Assembly (NCBI RefSeq): GCF_003933245.1 | Contig: NZ_QUSX01000002.1 | Coordinates: forward strand, 310,001-374,000 | DNA from: Maribacter algicola | GTDB taxonomy: Bacteria; Bacteroidota; Bacteroidia; Flavobacteriales; Flavobacteriaceae | Direction of reading: 5' to 3' | DNA: 64,000 bases | Shown here: positions 52,099 through 60,238 of the stretch, piece by piece | Numbering within the stretch: position 1 is the stretch's first letter | How the letters are laid out: each line of letters opens with the position of its first letter | Position numbers and translations under genes: made by a program | Notes under the pieces: model-generated | The model's database searches: none | What the model saw: the letters and a program-made list of their open reading frames with translations, nothing else | What the model was told of the DNA's origin: nothing

Positions 52099-53634
52099 AT
52101 GAGGAGGAAAACTGAAAATCAAATGTTGGTCATTTTTGGTGCTTCGGGGGACCTGACCGCAAGGAAATTGGTGCCGGCATTGTACAGCCTGTACGTTGAA
52201 GGCCAATTGCCCGAGCATTTTGTTGTGTTGGGAACGAGCAGAAGTGATATGACCGATGCGGATTTTCGAAACCAAGTTGTAATAGAAAGTGACTATTTAA
52301 AGGAAAAGTTGAAAAATTCTGACGAAGCCAAAACCAAGAAGTTTGCGGAAATGTTTTTCTATCAAGACCTTGGTGAATCCTATGATGTGGATTATTCCCC
52401 TTTGAGAAAACGGGTAGGCCAATTGAACGATGAAAAGAGAACACAGGGTAATATTATGTATTATTTATCCACTCCTCCAAGGCTTTACGAAACCATTGCC
52501 AAAAACTTAGCGGAGGCTGGTCTTAGCACTCAAAACAATGGATGGAAACGTTTGATAGTCGAGAAACCCTTTGGTTATAGCCTGGAGACCGCCAAAGCTT
52601 TGAACCAAGGGCTTCAGGAGCATTTTAAGGAATCCCAGATTTATCGTATAGACCATTATTTGGGAAAGGAAACTGTGCAAAACCTATTAGTGACCCGTTT
52701 TTCCAACAGTATCTTCGAACCCTTGTGGAACAGAAATTATATTAAACATATAGAGATTACGAATGCCGAAAGTGTAGGGGTCGAAAAACGCGGTGGATAC
52801 TACGATAAGTCTGGGGCATTACGGGATATGTTTCAGAATCATTTGCTACAAATAGTATCATTAATTGTCATGGAACCTCCCATTGGCGACAAGGCGGAAG
52901 AAATTAGGGACGAGAAGGTAAAAGCTTTGAAATCCCTACGCGTTATGAGGGACGAAAAGATTTTGCATGACCACACGATCCGTGCCCAGTATATGGCCTC
53001 TAATATTCAGGGAAAAAAAGTAAAGGGCTACAGGGAAGAAGAGGGTGTAGATCCTGAATCGACTACCGAAACCTATGCGGCTATCAAATTTTATGTTGAT
53101 AATTGGCGGTGGAAGGATATTCCCTTTTACGTACGAACGGCTAAAAGAATGCCTACAAAGGTAACCGAAGTGGTCATTCATTTTAAGACACCGCACCATC
53201 AAATATTTAAAGATTCGGGTATACATAATAAGGATAATAAGCTGATTATAAGGATTCAGCCTGATGAGGGGATCCTTATAAAGTTTGGGGTAAAGGTCCC
53301 GGGCCAAGGGTTTAAAGTGGAGCGCGCCAATTTGGATTTTTACTATTCCAGTTTGATGGAAACCCATGTAATGGAGGCCTACGAACGATTGCTACTTGAT
53401 GCCATGCAAGGTGATGCTACCTTGTATGCCAGAGCCGATGAAGTGGAAGCCGCGTGGGAATTCGTTGACCCTATTTTGGACTATTGGCAGCACGGTAAAG
53501 ATGTGCGTATGTATGGCTACCCTTCCGGTACTTGGGGACCAAAAAACTCCGATGACCTAATAGAAGGGGAAGGCTACTGGCGCAATCCAGGAGAAAACCT
53601 TACTGACGATGAAAATTATTGTGTGCTTTGCTAA
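52099..53634 (+). CDS. zwf: Glucose-6-phosphate 1-dehydrogenase
   Basis: A 511-residue enzyme that oxidises glucose-6-P to 6-phosphogluconolactone with NADP. Seen: the coenzyme motif IFGASGDLTARKLVPALY, and the active-site signature RIDHYLGKETVQN (about residue 190). The ATG at 52099 is chosen over a directly preceding TTG. It begins the zwf-pgl operon. A weak promoter TTG-N20-TACTTTTA lies just upstream. Confidence 0.95.
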   Translation: MRRKTENQMLVIFGASGDLTARKLVPALYSLYVEGQLPEHFVVLGTSRSDMTDADFRNQVVIESDYLKEKLKNSDEAKTKKFAEMFFYQDLGESYDVDYSPLRKRVGQLNDEKRTQGNIMYYLSTPPRLYETIAKNLAEAGLSTQNNGWKRLIVEKPFGYSLETAKALNQGLQEHFKESQIYRIDHYLGKETVQNLLVTRFSNSIFEPLWNRNYIKHIEITNAESVGVEKRGGYYDKSGALRDMFQNHLLQIVSLIVMEPPIGDKAEEIRDEKVKALKSLRVMRDEKILHDHTIRAQYMASNIQGKKVKGYREEEGVDPESTTETYAAIKFYVDNWRWKDIPFYVRTAKRMPTKVTEVVIHFKTPHHQIFKDSGIHNKDNKLIIRIQPDEGILIKFGVKVPGQGFKVERANLDFYYSSLMETHVMEAYERLLLDAMQGDATLYARADEVEAAWEFVDPILDYWQHGKDVRMYGYPSGTWGPKNSDDLIEGEGYWRNPGENLTDDENYCVLC

Positions 53635-53645
53635 TCAATTGAAGT

Positions 53646-54359
53646 ATGGAAATGAAGATTTATACCGATAAAAATGAAGTTGCCCTGGAATTCTCAAAAT
53701 ATTTGGCCAATTTCATTGGGCAACGAGATAAAGTACATATCGCCCTTTCCGGGGGAAGTACCCCAAAAATAGTTTTTGATGAATTGTCGACCTCTTTTGT
53801 GGGGCAAATCGATTGGCATAAGGTACATCTCTATTGGGGCGATGAACGTTGTGTGCCGCCAACGGATGCCGAGAGCAATTTTAAGATGACCGAGGAGCAT
53901 CTTTTGTCCAAAATTGATATCCCTGAGGAAAATATTCATCGGATTATTGGTGAAAATAACCCCAAAGAGGAAGCGCATCGCTATTCAAATTTGCTTGAAG
54001 AAAAATTGCCCATAGTTGAAGCAACACCCCAATTTGACCTCGTTATTTTAGGGATGGGAAATGACGGGCATACGGCCTCTATATTTCCACATGAAATACA
54101 CTTATGGGACTCCATGGCAAATTGCGAAGTGGCCATTCATCCGGATTCCGGACAACGCAGGGTCACGATTACCGGAAAAATAATTAACCATGCAAGGGCA
54201 GTGGCCTTTTTGGTTACGGGGGCCGGAAAGTCAGAAAAAGTGAGGATTATAACCCAAAGGGAATCGGGATACGAAGCATATCCAGCATCTTTGGTAAACC
54301 CAAGTTCTAATGAATTGGTATGGTTTTTAGACGAAGATGCAGCTTCGGAAATTTCTTAG
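53646..54359 (+). CDS. pgl: 6-phosphogluconolactonase
   Basis: A 237-residue DevB-type lactonase that hydrolyses 6-phosphogluconolactone. Seen: ALSGGSTPKIVFDEL, VHLYWGDERCVPPTDAESN, and LVILGMGNDGHTASIFP, the three family signatures. It is 11 bases after zwf and co-transcribed. Its stop overlaps that of the convergent thioesterase gene by 4 bases. Confidence 0.95.
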   Translation: MEMKIYTDKNEVALEFSKYLANFIGQRDKVHIALSGGSTPKIVFDELSTSFVGQIDWHKVHLYWGDERCVPPTDAESNFKMTEEHLLSKIDIPEENIHRIIGENNPKEEAHRYSNLLEEKLPIVEATPQFDLVILGMGNDGHTASIFPHEIHLWDSMANCEVAIHPDSGQRRVTITGKIINHARAVAFLVTGAGKSEKVRIITQRESGYEAYPASLVNPSSNELVWFLDEDAASEIS

Positions 54360-54904
54360 GAACTTAGGACTACTTTACAGTTCTCGTTTTCCAGTTCCGC
54401 CAAGTATTTGTCCGCATTGAATTTATAGGATTCAAATTTGGTGTCGCGCTCTTTCGCTTCTAATTTTCTGTATTTGCTTCGGGCGAATCGTCTGACCCCT
54501 TGTTTGTCGCTAACGATCAATCCGGGCACGGGTACGCTATTCCCGTTTTCGTCCTTGGCAACCATGGTAAAATAGGAGGAGTTGCAGTGCCTTTTTTCTC
54601 CGGTGGTAATATTTTCTGAATCGACCCGAACACCCACCACCATGGAGGTTTTTCCCGTATAATTGATGGAAGCCCTCAAGGTTACCAATTCCCCAACATC
54701 GATGGGATTCAAAAAATCCACCCGGTTGACCGATGCTGTTACACAATAACGTTGCGAGTGTTTGGATGCACAGGCAAATGCAATTTGATCCATTAAATTC
54801 AGTATGTGGCCTCCATGTACCTTTCCACCAAAATTGGAGTGGGAGGGTAGCATGAGCTCCGTAATGGATACCTGGGAGTCCTTGACACTTTTAAATTCCT
54901 GCAT
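54356..54904 (-). CDS. Acyl-CoA thioesterase (hotdog fold)
   Basis: A 182-residue acyl-CoA hydrolase. Seen: the hotdog motif FGGKVHGGHILNLMDQIAF (about residues 25-45), ASVNRVDFLNPIDVGELV, and SSYFTMVA. It fits the YciA/BACH single-hotdog group with a basic C-terminal tail. It cleaves acyl-CoA to free acid. The ATG at 54904 overlaps the stop of the upstream small gene by one base (TGATG). Confidence 0.88.
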   Translation of the reverse strand: MQEFKSVKDSQVSITELMLPSHSNFGGKVHGGHILNLMDQIAFACASKHSQRYCVTASVNRVDFLNPIDVGELVTLRASINYTGKTSMVVGVRVDSENITTGEKRHCNSSYFTMVAKDENGNSVPVPGLIVSDKQGVRRFARSKYRKLEAKERDTKFESYKFNADKYLAELENENCKVVLSS

Positions 54905-55269
54905 CACTTCCTAAAATGTGGAGACTGCTCCTGTTGAACCTGGGTTATGAAGTATTTGGTGTCGCCCAGCCAAAAGAAGGTGGCATAGCGTTCCGTATAA
55001 TTTACTTTTACATACTGACCTTGGTATTCTTTCAGCTTTTCGATTACCTCCTTATCCTTGTCCAATACAGAAAAAGAGAAAATCTGAGCCCCTGAAATTC
55101 CCTGACTAATTTCGCCTTCCCAAGTTTTTACCAATACTCCCTTATGACTGATTTTAATCAGTTCCCCAGAACGCACACCTTCACTGTAGGGAATAAAGTA
55201 GATAAAGGCGTAAATGAGAGCAAGTAGCACCGCACACCCCCCAAGAAAAAGAAATAATATTCTTTTCAT
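54904..55269 (-). CDS. Small single-span membrane protein
   Basis: A 121-residue protein with one N-terminal span (LFLFLGGCAVLLALIYAFIY) and an outside domain of about 95 residues: YSEGVRSGELIKISHKG, VKTWEGEISQGISG, and FFWLGDTKYFITQV. I recall flavobacterial homologues being labelled 6-phosphogluconate dehydrogenase; nothing in the sequence supports an enzyme, and that label is probably an error spread from neighbouring genes. It lies between rmuC (11 bases upstream) and the thioesterase (overlapping by 1 base). Function unknown. Confidence 0.75.
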   Translation of the reverse strand: MKRILFLFLGGCAVLLALIYAFIYFIPYSEGVRSGELIKISHKGVLVKTWEGEISQGISGAQIFSFSVLDKDKEVIEKLKEYQGQYVKVNYTERYATFFWLGDTKYFITQVQQEQSPHFRK

Positions 55270-55280
55270 ATTTATTCTAT

Positions 55281-56633
55281 TTATAAGTTTAGTCTAGGCT
55301 CTTGCTCCTCCTCAAAATCATCTTCCTTGGCTCTTTTGAGAATAGGTTCCGGAAGCGATTTTTTGGCCTTGGCGCCCATTTTTTTCAGTTTTTCAATACT
55401 GGTTATGATATTGCCACGACCCTCGAACAATTTGTTCATGGCACCCTTGTATTCAGATTTTGCCTCATCCATTTTCTTGCCCACTTTTGTAAGATCGTTC
55501 ACAAATCCTTCAAACTTGTCATATAGCGCTCCTGCCTGTTTGGCGATTTCAATGGCGTTTCGTTGTTGTTTTTCATTGTTCCACATACTGTCTATGGTAC
55601 GTAAGGTAGCCAATAAAGTAGATGGTGTCACAATAACGATATTTTGTTCAAATGCTTTGTTGTACAAGGTGTTATCGTTGTTTATTGCAATGGCAAAAGC
55701 AGGTTCAATAGGAACGAACATCAAAACAAAATCCGGACTTTCCATTTCATAGAGGTCCTCGTATTTTTTGGCGGACAACTGGTCCACATGCCTTCTCAAC
55801 GAATTAATATGATCTTTTAGGAATTTTTCCTGGAACTCTTCATCGGCATTGATATAACGTTCATAGTCCGTTAAGGAAACCTTGGAATCGACAACCATCT
55901 TTTTGCCGTCCGGTAGGTTGATAATGACATCTGGCATGACTCTGGATCCGTCTTCTCGCGTAAAGCTCTGTTGTACGCTATACTCGCGGTCCTTTTCGAG
56001 TCCGGATTTCTCCAGAACGCGTTCCAACACCAATTCGCCCCAGTTCCCTTGCATTTTACTGTCCCCCTTGAGTGCTTTGGTAAGGTTCTCCGCTTCTTGG
56101 GTGATCTTTAGGTTTTGGGTCTGCAAGTTCAGCAATTGTTCTTTAAGTGCGGAATGTATGCTGATGTTCTCCTTCTGACTTTCCTCTACCTTTTTTTCGA
56201 AAAGTTGTATTTTTTCGTTGAGGGGACTTAATATGTTCCTAATGTTTTTCTCATTTCGTTCCGTAAATTTCAGGCTTTTTTCCTCTAGGATTTTATTTGC
56301 CAAATTCTCGAACTCCTTGGTGAATTTTTCCTGTAGTCTTTCCACTTCCTCCTTTTGTTCTGAATTCTTCAAATGCAGATTTTCCAAATCAGCCTGATAG
56401 CGTACGATTTGATTGCCCAACCGCTCTTTTTCCGACCGGAGTTCCTCCCGCTCGTTCTCAAGGGTCAGGTATTTATTTTCCAATTGCGTCCTGGCAAGTT
56501 CCAACTGTCTGTTTTCTTCCTCCAATTTGCTGTGATTGGATTTGGTCTTCAAATTTTGGATATAATGCCCTAAAAAGAACCCTATTGCCAAACAAAGTAG
56601 GGATATGATGATATAAAGTAGCGTCTCGTTCAT
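55281..56633 (-). CDS. rmuC: DNA recombination protein RmuC
   Basis: A 450-residue RmuC protein. It has an N-terminal membrane anchor (IIISLLCLAIGFFLGHYI), a long coiled coil (about 30-170), and the RmuC nuclease-like domain (about 190-400; GNWGELVLERVLEKSGLEK, PDGKKMVVDSKVSLTDYERY). RmuC limits inversions at repeats in E. coli and is related to PD-(D/E)xK nucleases. A promoter TTG-N16-TACCTTTG lies upstream. Confidence 0.92.
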   Translation of the reverse strand: MNETLLYIIISLLCLAIGFFLGHYIQNLKTKSNHSKLEEENRQLELARTQLENKYLTLENEREELRSEKERLGNQIVRYQADLENLHLKNSEQKEEVERLQEKFTKEFENLANKILEEKSLKFTERNEKNIRNILSPLNEKIQLFEKKVEESQKENISIHSALKEQLLNLQTQNLKITQEAENLTKALKGDSKMQGNWGELVLERVLEKSGLEKDREYSVQQSFTREDGSRVMPDVIINLPDGKKMVVDSKVSLTDYERYINADEEFQEKFLKDHINSLRRHVDQLSAKKYEDLYEMESPDFVLMFVPIEPAFAIAINNDNTLYNKAFEQNIVIVTPSTLLATLRTIDSMWNNEKQQRNAIEIAKQAGALYDKFEGFVNDLTKVGKKMDEAKSEYKGAMNKLFEGRGNIITSIEKLKKMGAKAKKSLPEPILKRAKEDDFEEEQEPRLNL

Positions 56634-56654
56634 TTTAAAAACTCAGATTCTAAC

Positions 56655-56681
56655 CAAAGGTAAATCAACTTTACTATTCAA
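56655..56681 (-). promoter_or_regulatory. Promoter of the rmuC operon
   Basis: On the minus strand TTG (56681-56679), 16 bases, then TACCTTTG (56662-56655), 21 bases before the rmuC ATG. Confidence 0.55.
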
Positions 56682-56750
56682 AGACCAATGGCCTAGTTTT
56701 GTTAGGAGCTTTGGACGATTTTATTCTCCATTTTGCAGTAAAGATACAGG

Positions 56751-57545
56751 TTACTTCTGAATTCGGAAAGTGCCTGTATTGGCATCAAATTGTACGGTAT
56801 CCGAAGGAAATAATCTTTCAAACGAGGCACTTTCAATCAGTTTGCATGGCGCATCAAAAGGATTTAAGCTTCCATCAAGAATTAAAATTTTATCACACAT
56901 CTGAATGGCCATTTCAATCTCATGGGTGGTGAACAAAATGGTCTTTTGGGTGCTATGCGCTATCGATTTTAGAAGCTTCAAAATTGCAACCTTGTGAAAA
57001 AGATCTAAATGGGTCGTAGGTTCGTCGAGCAGAATGATATCGGTGTCCTGTGCCAAGGCCCTTGCAATCATTACGCGTTGTAATTGTCCGTCGCTCAATT
57101 CATGGCATTTTTTGTCCCTTAGGTCCTTGAGCTCGAGCAGCTCAATGGCTTCAATTATTTTTCCACTGTCAATGGGGTTTAAACTGCCAATCCAATTGGT
57201 GTAGGGTTGTCTTCCCAAGGCTACCAATTCTTGGACGGTCAAGTTTTTGGATGCTACGGTTTCCGTGAGGACAACACTGATTCTCTGGGCTAATTGATTG
57301 GGCTTCATTTCCCACATGGAGGTCCCATCTATACATACGTTTCCCTCTAGCGGTGGTTGAAGATTTCCAAGCGTTCTCAACAAGGTCGATTTTCCAATTC
57401 CATTTATCCCAACTATGGCCGTACACTCCCCCTTATCTAAAGAGAAGGAAAGGTTTTTACACACATCCTTTTTATGATAGCCAATGGACAAACCCCTTAC
57501 TTCCAGAACCGGCTTAGCTTCCCGTATGTTTTTCTTATCCTCCAA
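56751..57545 (-). CDS. ABC transporter ATPase, cobalamin/iron-siderophore type
   Basis: A 264-residue ATP-binding subunit. Seen: Walker A VGINGIGKSTLL (about residue 47), signature LSDGQLQRVMIARAL, Walker B DIILLDEPTTHLD, and switch His in LFTTHEIEMA. The start is TTG at 57545, one base after the permease stop (TAAATTG); there is no ATG before the fold begins. BtuD-like assignment is by locus, as the ATPase alone does not separate B12 from siderophore systems. Confidence 0.88.
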   Translation of the reverse strand: MEDKKNIREAKPVLEVRGLSIGYHKKDVCKNLSFSLDKGECTAIVGINGIGKSTLLRTLGNLQPPLEGNVCIDGTSMWEMKPNQLAQRISVVLTETVASKNLTVQELVALGRQPYTNWIGSLNPIDSGKIIEAIELLELKDLRDKKCHELSDGQLQRVMIARALAQDTDIILLDEPTTHLDLFHKVAILKLLKSIAHSTQKTILFTTHEIEMAIQMCDKILILDGSLNPFDAPCKLIESASFERLFPSDTVQFDANTGTFRIQK

Positions 57546-57546
57546 T

Positions 57547-58578
57547 TTAAAAAATCATTTTTCTTTTTCGCATTAATAGCCAAATAACTACCGGTGCCCC
57601 TATAATACTGGTTATGGCATTAATAGGCAGAACCGCTGCCTGACCGGGTAATTGGGCTAGAACATCGCATAATAATAGTATACAACTACCATAAATAAGT
57701 ACGGCTGGAACCAAAATCTTGTGGTCCGTTGTATTGAAAATCTGACGGGTCAAATGGGGTACGGCCAACCCGATGAAAGCGATTGGACCCGTGAACGCGG
57801 TAATACTTCCCGCCAATATTCCGGTAGCAACAATGATTATGTAGCGTGATGTTCTAAGGTTTATTCCTAAACTTTGCGCGTAATTTTCACCCAATAAATA
57901 ACCGTTCAAGGATTTTACCGTACGTATGCATAAAAGTACGCCCACAAAAACCATCGTACTTAAAATGCCCAATTGTGACCATGAAAGTCCGCCCACACTC
58001 CCAAAAGTCCAAAAAACATACTGTTGTAACTTTTCTGAACTGGTGAGGTATGAAAGTACGCTTACCACAGCGGCCGTAATGCTTCCAAACATCAAGCCTA
58101 TGATAAGCAAGGCCATGGTGTCCTTGACCCGTGTTGCCATGCCAATGACCAGAAACAAGACCAAAAAACTTCCCAAGCTGGAGGCAATGGCAAGGGTGAT
58201 ATCGTTAACATAGGTATCGGACAAAACTCCTCCCAACAAGGAAATTCCCATAATCAGTAGCGCGGCTCCTAGACTGGCCCCGGAACTAATACCAAGAACA
58301 AAAGGTCCCGCCAGCGGATTTCTAAATAAGGTTTGCATGAGCAACCCGCTTAAGGCCAATCCTGCACCTGCCAAAAGCGCCGTTAGTGCCTTAGGAATCC
58401 TATAGCTCCAGATAATATACTCCCAAGAGGGGTTATTGAGTTCCATTCCAACAAGGGCTTTTAGGGTATCCAAAAAGGATATACTAACGGAACCTAGACT
58501 TATATTCACCAAAAAACAAAGGAAAAGTATGGCAATCAATAGCGAAAAATGAAGCGTATATGTTCTTGTTTGACTCAA
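57547..58578 (-). CDS. ABC transporter permease, BtuC/FecCD family
   Basis: A 343-residue inner-membrane permease with about ten spans. Seen: YRIPKALTALLAGAGLALSGLL, PLAGPFVLGISSGASLGAAL and LAVPHLTRQIFNTTDHK, the FecCD signatures including the coupling loop. The start is TTG at 58578, one base after the stop of the binding protein gene (again TAAATTG); an upstream in-frame ATG at 58785 would run deep into that gene and add non-family residues. Confidence 0.88.
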   Translation of the reverse strand: MSQTRTYTLHFSLLIAILFLCFLVNISLGSVSISFLDTLKALVGMELNNPSWEYIIWSYRIPKALTALLAGAGLALSGLLMQTLFRNPLAGPFVLGISSGASLGAALLIMGISLLGGVLSDTYVNDITLAIASSLGSFLVLFLVIGMATRVKDTMALLIIGLMFGSITAAVVSVLSYLTSSEKLQQYVFWTFGSVGGLSWSQLGILSTMVFVGVLLCIRTVKSLNGYLLGENYAQSLGINLRTSRYIIIVATGILAGSITAFTGPIAFIGLAVPHLTRQIFNTTDHKILVPAVLIYGSCILLLCDVLAQLPGQAAVLPINAITSIIGAPVVIWLLMRKRKMIF

Positions 58579-58579
58579 T

Positions 58580-59737
58580 TTATTCCAAAGGAGTAAAGAA
58601 AAATAGTTCGTGATCTGGTAGTAAATGTGGGTGAAAAATATGAATGAGGTCCTTGAGTACAAGATCGGGTCTTTGAGGGGCCAGCTCATAATAAAGCACT
58701 CCCCCCGTGGCACCCTTGGTTTTTGAAAAGGTAAATATTTTTCGATTTTGTAGGGCATCGAACTGCGCGTAATGTTCACTGGCATTCGTTAATTCCATAT
58801 AGCTTGTATATTGGGCAGGGGCAATCCAGAAATCGGCATTTTTTCCTTTTTCCAAAACACTTTCCCAACTCAAGGAGAGACTCCCGGTCCCTGGAGTATC
58901 AGCCCATAGATAGTCGGCATTGGCATCATGGATAAACTTTGCTGCCCAACTTTCCCCGCCGGGTAAATACCAAACATCCTTGTACATGGCCCCGCTTATA
59001 ACAGAAGGAGCTGTTTCTGCCGTTTTTGCAATATTTACGGCATTGTGGTAATCCTGTGCTATTTTTGAAAAAATTTGTTCGGCCTCGTGTTCCTTTCCAA
59101 AAAAGGGAGCAAAAAACTTGATCCATTCCGCTTTTCCCAATGGACTTTCTTCAGTCCAATCCCCATTGTAAACTACGGGTATATTGGCTTGTTCTAGGGT
59201 ATTGTAAGTTTTGTTTTGGGCATTTATACTAAAACCAACCACCAATTCTGGCCGAAGTTCCAGCACCATTTCAGTATTTAGGGATTCATTGTTGCCCAAT
59301 TCCTGTATTTTCCCGGCATCTATTAGGTCTCTGGCATACTTTGAAGATATATACTTCGTATCTGGAAATCCGATAAGTTTATCCAATACACCCAAGGATT
59401 CTAGCGCTGGAATGTGTGTTGTGGACGTGACTACCAAATTGGATATTGGGGTCCCTATGATGGCATCGTACGCATTTTTGTCCAACGTTATCGTTGAAAG
59501 CCGGTCCTTGGGAACCAAGGCATATGTAAATTTGGACTCGGCATTTGGCCAAGGGGAGGTAATTTTGAGCACTGTAATATCTGGACCTGATTTTTCCATG
59601 GTAAAGCCCTTTGCGTATTGAATGGGGACTCCCACCGTATTCTTTGCCCCTTGCGATGCTTTTGGAGTTTCCTTACAACCCCAAAAACATAACAGAGCAA
59701 CACTATATGCGATTTTAATCGATTTCAATGGGGTCAT
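58580..59737 (-). CDS. ABC transporter substrate-binding lipoprotein, BtuF-like
   Basis: A 385-residue lipoprotein (signal MTPLKSIKIAYSVALLCFWGC). It has the PeriBP/TroA fold of B12 and siderophore binding proteins: VVTSTTHIPALESLGVL, ELRPELVVGF, and the long C-terminal lobe with GGVLYYELAPQRPDLVLKD, a Bacteroidota subtype. It is the first gene of the three-gene importer operon. The divergent promoter region (59738-59809) is only 72 bases and carries no riboswitch on this side. Confidence 0.87.
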   Translation of the reverse strand: MTPLKSIKIAYSVALLCFWGCKETPKASQGAKNTVGVPIQYAKGFTMEKSGPDITVLKITSPWPNAESKFTYALVPKDRLSTITLDKNAYDAIIGTPISNLVVTSTTHIPALESLGVLDKLIGFPDTKYISSKYARDLIDAGKIQELGNNESLNTEMVLELRPELVVGFSINAQNKTYNTLEQANIPVVYNGDWTEESPLGKAEWIKFFAPFFGKEHEAEQIFSKIAQDYHNAVNIAKTAETAPSVISGAMYKDVWYLPGGESWAAKFIHDANADYLWADTPGTGSLSLSWESVLEKGKNADFWIAPAQYTSYMELTNASEHYAQFDALQNRKIFTFSKTKGATGGVLYYELAPQRPDLVLKDLIHIFHPHLLPDHELFFFTPLE

Positions 59738-59809
59738 GACGTTTTAACCAAAATATCGCTGCAAGGTAACAAAAGTCACTTTCTATTTCTACCGAGGATA
59801 GTAGCTTTG

Positions 59810-59938
59810 ATGAAAATTCGACTCATGAGGGGATCTTCGAACACCATAATCTATGTCATTGCCGGTATTATTCTATTGCATTTTATTATCGGTTTTATTT
59901 GGTTGGCGATTAAAATGGGAAAGAAAAACCACAAATAA
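59810..59938 (+). CDS. Possible 42-residue single-span membrane protein
   Basis: ATG (59810) to TAA (59936-59938): MKIRLMRGSSNT, one hydrophobic segment IIYVIAGIILLHFIIGFIW, and a basic tail KMGKKNHK. It lies between the importer operon and the cobalamin riboswitch, about 45 bases before the riboswitch core, on the receptor strand. Its codons look like normal coding sequence and the reading frame ends in a clean basic tail, but no family is recognised. CbtB, a small cobalt transporter partner, was considered and not supported. Confidence 0.5.
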   Translation: MKIRLMRGSSNTIIYVIAGIILLHFIIGFIWLAIKMGKKNHK

Positions 59939-59984
59939 ATAAATTAGTTTTATTTTCGTCCCGAATTTTGGTTCAATAATCCGT

Positions 59985-60155
59985 TTTTTACGGACTATTG
60001 ATTAAAAGGGAATCCCGTGTGAATCCGGAACTGTTCCCGCAACTGTAAGCTAGGCCGATGTATTCGGTACGTTTCGAAATCTACAAACCACTGTTCCAAC
60101 AGATGTTGGGACGGGAAGGTATTCAAAACGATGCAAGTCAGGAGACCTGCCAAAT
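59985..60155 (+). promoter_or_regulatory. Cobalamin riboswitch
   Basis: Contains the conserved core AAAAGGGAATCCCGTGTGAA (around 60004), TCCCGCAACTGTAAGC, and the B12 box AGTCAGGAGACCTGCC (60136-60151). These are the diagnostic parts of the adenosylcobalamin-responsive element. It precedes the TonB-dependent receptor and should shut it off when B12 is plentiful. Edges are approximate. Confidence 0.95.
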
Positions 60156-60238
60156 TCAAACAACTAATGTTAAACTTTCGGGATAAAGGTTTACGTATGG
60201 GGACAGACATACTATTCGCTCGAACAAGAGATTAAAAA

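Noticed and set aside
58579..58785. N-terminal extension of the ABC permease
   Set aside because: The extra 69 residues overlap the binding-protein gene in another frame and do not look like a FecCD N-terminus.
59810..59938. CbtB-like cobalt transporter subunit
   Set aside because: The 42-residue ORF lacks the C-terminal His-rich metal motif and no CbtA-like gene is adjacent.
59995..60210. 71-codon minus-strand frame over the riboswitch
   Set aside because: It is the complement of a highly conserved RNA element, which explains its sequence.
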